From Phycisphaerae bacterium (GTDB lineage Bacteria; Planctomycetota; Phycisphaerae; UBA1845): a DNA stretch of 45,589 nucleotides. The notes under the pieces were generated by a model. It worked only from the letters and a program-made list of their open reading frames with translations. It was not told where the DNA came from and did no database searches. Where the stretch lies: assembly GCA_024102815.1 (NCBI GenBank), contig JAGFJJ010000047.1:1-45589 (forward strand), given 5' to 3'. A program made the translations under genes and the position numbers. Numbering within the stretch: the stretch's first letter is position 1; each line of letters opens with the position of its first letter. Shown in pieces: positions 44,429 through 45,589 of the stretch.

Positions 44429-45121
44429 CTATTCATTCTTCAGTGCATTCATGAGCTTTTCCATATTGAGGTGAATGCCCTGTTTTTCGAGGTTCTGCGC
44501 ATATTTTGCAGGGTCGGCCAGGAACTTCTTGTCGCAACCGGAGCAGCAGAAATAGATACGCTCTCCAGTGGGCAGATCAGTGAAGGCAGTGGGATCGATC
44601 TTACCCCCCATCACCGGACAATGCGTCTGGTACGTGTAGCTTGCTTCGAGCTTCGCCGCGTACTTCTTCGGGTCCGCCTCATACTTCGGCTTGCAGCCCG
44701 CGCAGCAGAAGTAGATCTTTTCGTCGCCCCGACTGATGAGAACATTCTTGTCGACGGGTTCGCCGCTGACCGGGCATGTAACCTGGATGCGCTCGCGCTC
44801 GTGAAGCTGCTTGCGCTGCCTTGCGACCTTCTCTGCATATTTCTCAGGATTCTCGTTGAACTTCTTGATGCACATCGGACAGCAGAAATACACGGGGCCC
44901 TCATCGGTCATGGTCTTGATATTGAAGTCAACCGGATCGCCCATCACGGGGCAGAGTGGCAGGCTCGATTGGGCGTCTTGTGTGCCAGCCATGCCCCGGC
45001 TGTGAGTCTCCGCTTGCAAGTGCATTCCGCGGTCATCCCCCTCGTGCTGGGCCATCGCCATCGGCTCTCCGACCCATATCGTGGTCAAAACGAACATTGT
45101 ACCCAAACTGATAATCTTCAT
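44429..45121 (-). CDS. Secreted protein with three YHS metal-binding domains
   Basis: A 230-residue exported protein. The signal peptide runs to about residue 24. Three YHS/TRASH-like domains follow at 57-98, 116-158 and 168-211, each with CPV(M/S)G, a Y-F-C-C-x-x-C cluster and an (N/D)P-x-K-Y end, so each offers four cysteines. The three copies differ enough to be old duplications. The ATG at 45121 has GGAGG nine bases upstream; a longer frame exists but lacks a signal at its start. First gene of the metal operon. It probably binds copper or a similar soft metal in the periplasm before export. Confidence 0.85.
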   Translation of the reverse strand: MKIISLGTMFVLTTIWVGEPMAMAQHEGDDRGMHLQAETHSRGMAGTQDAQSSLPLCPVMGDPVDFNIKTMTDEGPVYFCCPMCIKKFNENPEKYAEKVARQRKQLHERERIQVTCPVSGEPVDKNVLISRGDEKIYFCCAGCKPKYEADPKKYAAKLEASYTYQTHCPVMGGKIDPTAFTDLPTGERIYFCCSGCDKKFLADPAKYAQNLEKQGIHLNMEKLMNALKNE

Positions 45122-45504
45122 CGCCAAGTCCTCCAGCATTTGTAATCGCCTGTATTTCCCATCCGCGTTCCCGGAATGCCCGAGCGAGAAAGTCGTCGCG
45201 TGCCTCGCCAGAACCCGCTCCATTGTTCAATATGCGTTGGATGCGAGAAGCTCGCTGGAGCTTCCCCTGTCGACGCTAATTCCTGACACCATGCGCCGCC
45301 ACTCGATGACCCTCAACACGCGCGGCGACGCCCGGTCGTGGCTAACCTCCTGAGATGCGTTGCGTTATCGCTGGGACGATCATGCCCTCGGAAGCCCATA
45401 CCCCGGCCTCCGAGACTTCGTGCTTGAGGGGAAGATTCTTGACCCAGGACGCATCGAAGCCTAGAAGCGTATTTGTTGCCCGGGCCATCTACAGGAGATT
45501 ATGC
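45122..45504. other. Divergent region before the right-edge gene
   Basis: About 380 bases between the triple-YHS gene and the partial lipoprotein. No gene is supported on either strand. It should hold the promoter of the metal operon (minus strand), but no clear -10/-35 pair was found. Confidence 0.45.
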
Positions 45505-45589
45505 ATGCAGGCGCGAATCATCACGCTGACGCTCGTGATTATTACAACGGCAACAATGGCGGGATGTGTACCTGGACCGGGCGCAACTG
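45505..45589 (+). CDS. Lipoprotein, N-terminal fragment cut by the window edge
   Basis: Only the first 28 codons are present. They form a bacterial lipoprotein signal: a short basic start, a hydrophobic run and MAGC with the lipidated cysteine at C21. AGGAG lies eight bases before this ATG; another ATG at 45501 in a different frame reads a hydrophilic sequence and is rejected. Too little remains to name it, though its place beside a metal-export operon would suit an efflux outer-membrane part. Confidence 0.55.
   Translation, partial: MQARIITLTLVIITTATMAGCVPGPGAT

Overview
The window looks like a chromosomal stretch from a GC-rich planctomycete, probably Phycisphaerae-like and possibly a metagenome-assembled genome. 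The evidence is the secreted proteins with short dockerin-like EF-hand tails, two ECF sigma factor / Ser-Thr kinase pairs with kinesin-light-chain-type TPRs, and tail-fibre-like surface proteins. The assignment rests on family style only; there is no rRNA or tRNA gene here.

Layout. (1) 1-949 has no convincing gene. (2) 950-4085 (minus) is a metalloregulated operon: ArsR repressor, ArsP/DUF318-type permease, small thioredoxin, ArsF-like and ArsG-like proteins, with a promoter/operator candidate in front. (3) 4210-21622 holds two modules with the same plan. Each has a minus-strand operon of secreted proteins (tail-fibre-like protein, an effector, a small dockerin-like protein) facing a plus-strand ECF sigma gene and a membrane Ser/Thr kinase with TPRs. 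The effector is a BNR beta-propeller in module 1 and an astacin metalloprotease in module 2, and the two effectors end in a similar ~53-residue tail. (4) 21744-22025 is an IS3 orfA remnant, followed by another secreted dockerin-bearing protein (22178-24814). (5) 25046-40131 is an aryl-polyene-like pigment locus. A divergent ABC-2 permease and a GT2-DUF2062 fusion lie on one side. On the other lies a tightly coupled operon for ACP, FabZ-like dehydratase, LolA-like carrier, acyltransferase, a fused ketosynthase/chain-length factor, an FkbO/Hyg5/XanB2-type chorismatase, an FAD halogenase-like enzyme, AMP-ligase, a LolB-like lipoprotein and an MMPL exporter. (6) 40598-45121 (minus) is a heavy-metal operon: CopB-type P1B ATPase, DUF302 protein, a YHS-DUF2231 membrane protein and a triple-YHS secreted protein. 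(7) The right edge cuts the start of a lipoprotein gene.

How the genes work together (inference). In the polyene locus the chorismatase would make a hydroxybenzoate starter, the ligase would load it on the ACP, KS/CLF and dehydratase would extend it, the halogenase could decorate the ring, and the acyltransferase, glycosyltransferase, LolA/LolB-like proteins and MMPL exporter would lipidate it and move it to the outer membrane, as proposed for xanthomonadin and aryl polyenes. No ketoreductase is encoded in the locus. In the twin modules the kinase probably senses an envelope signal and controls its paired sigma factor, which may drive the facing secreted-protein operon.
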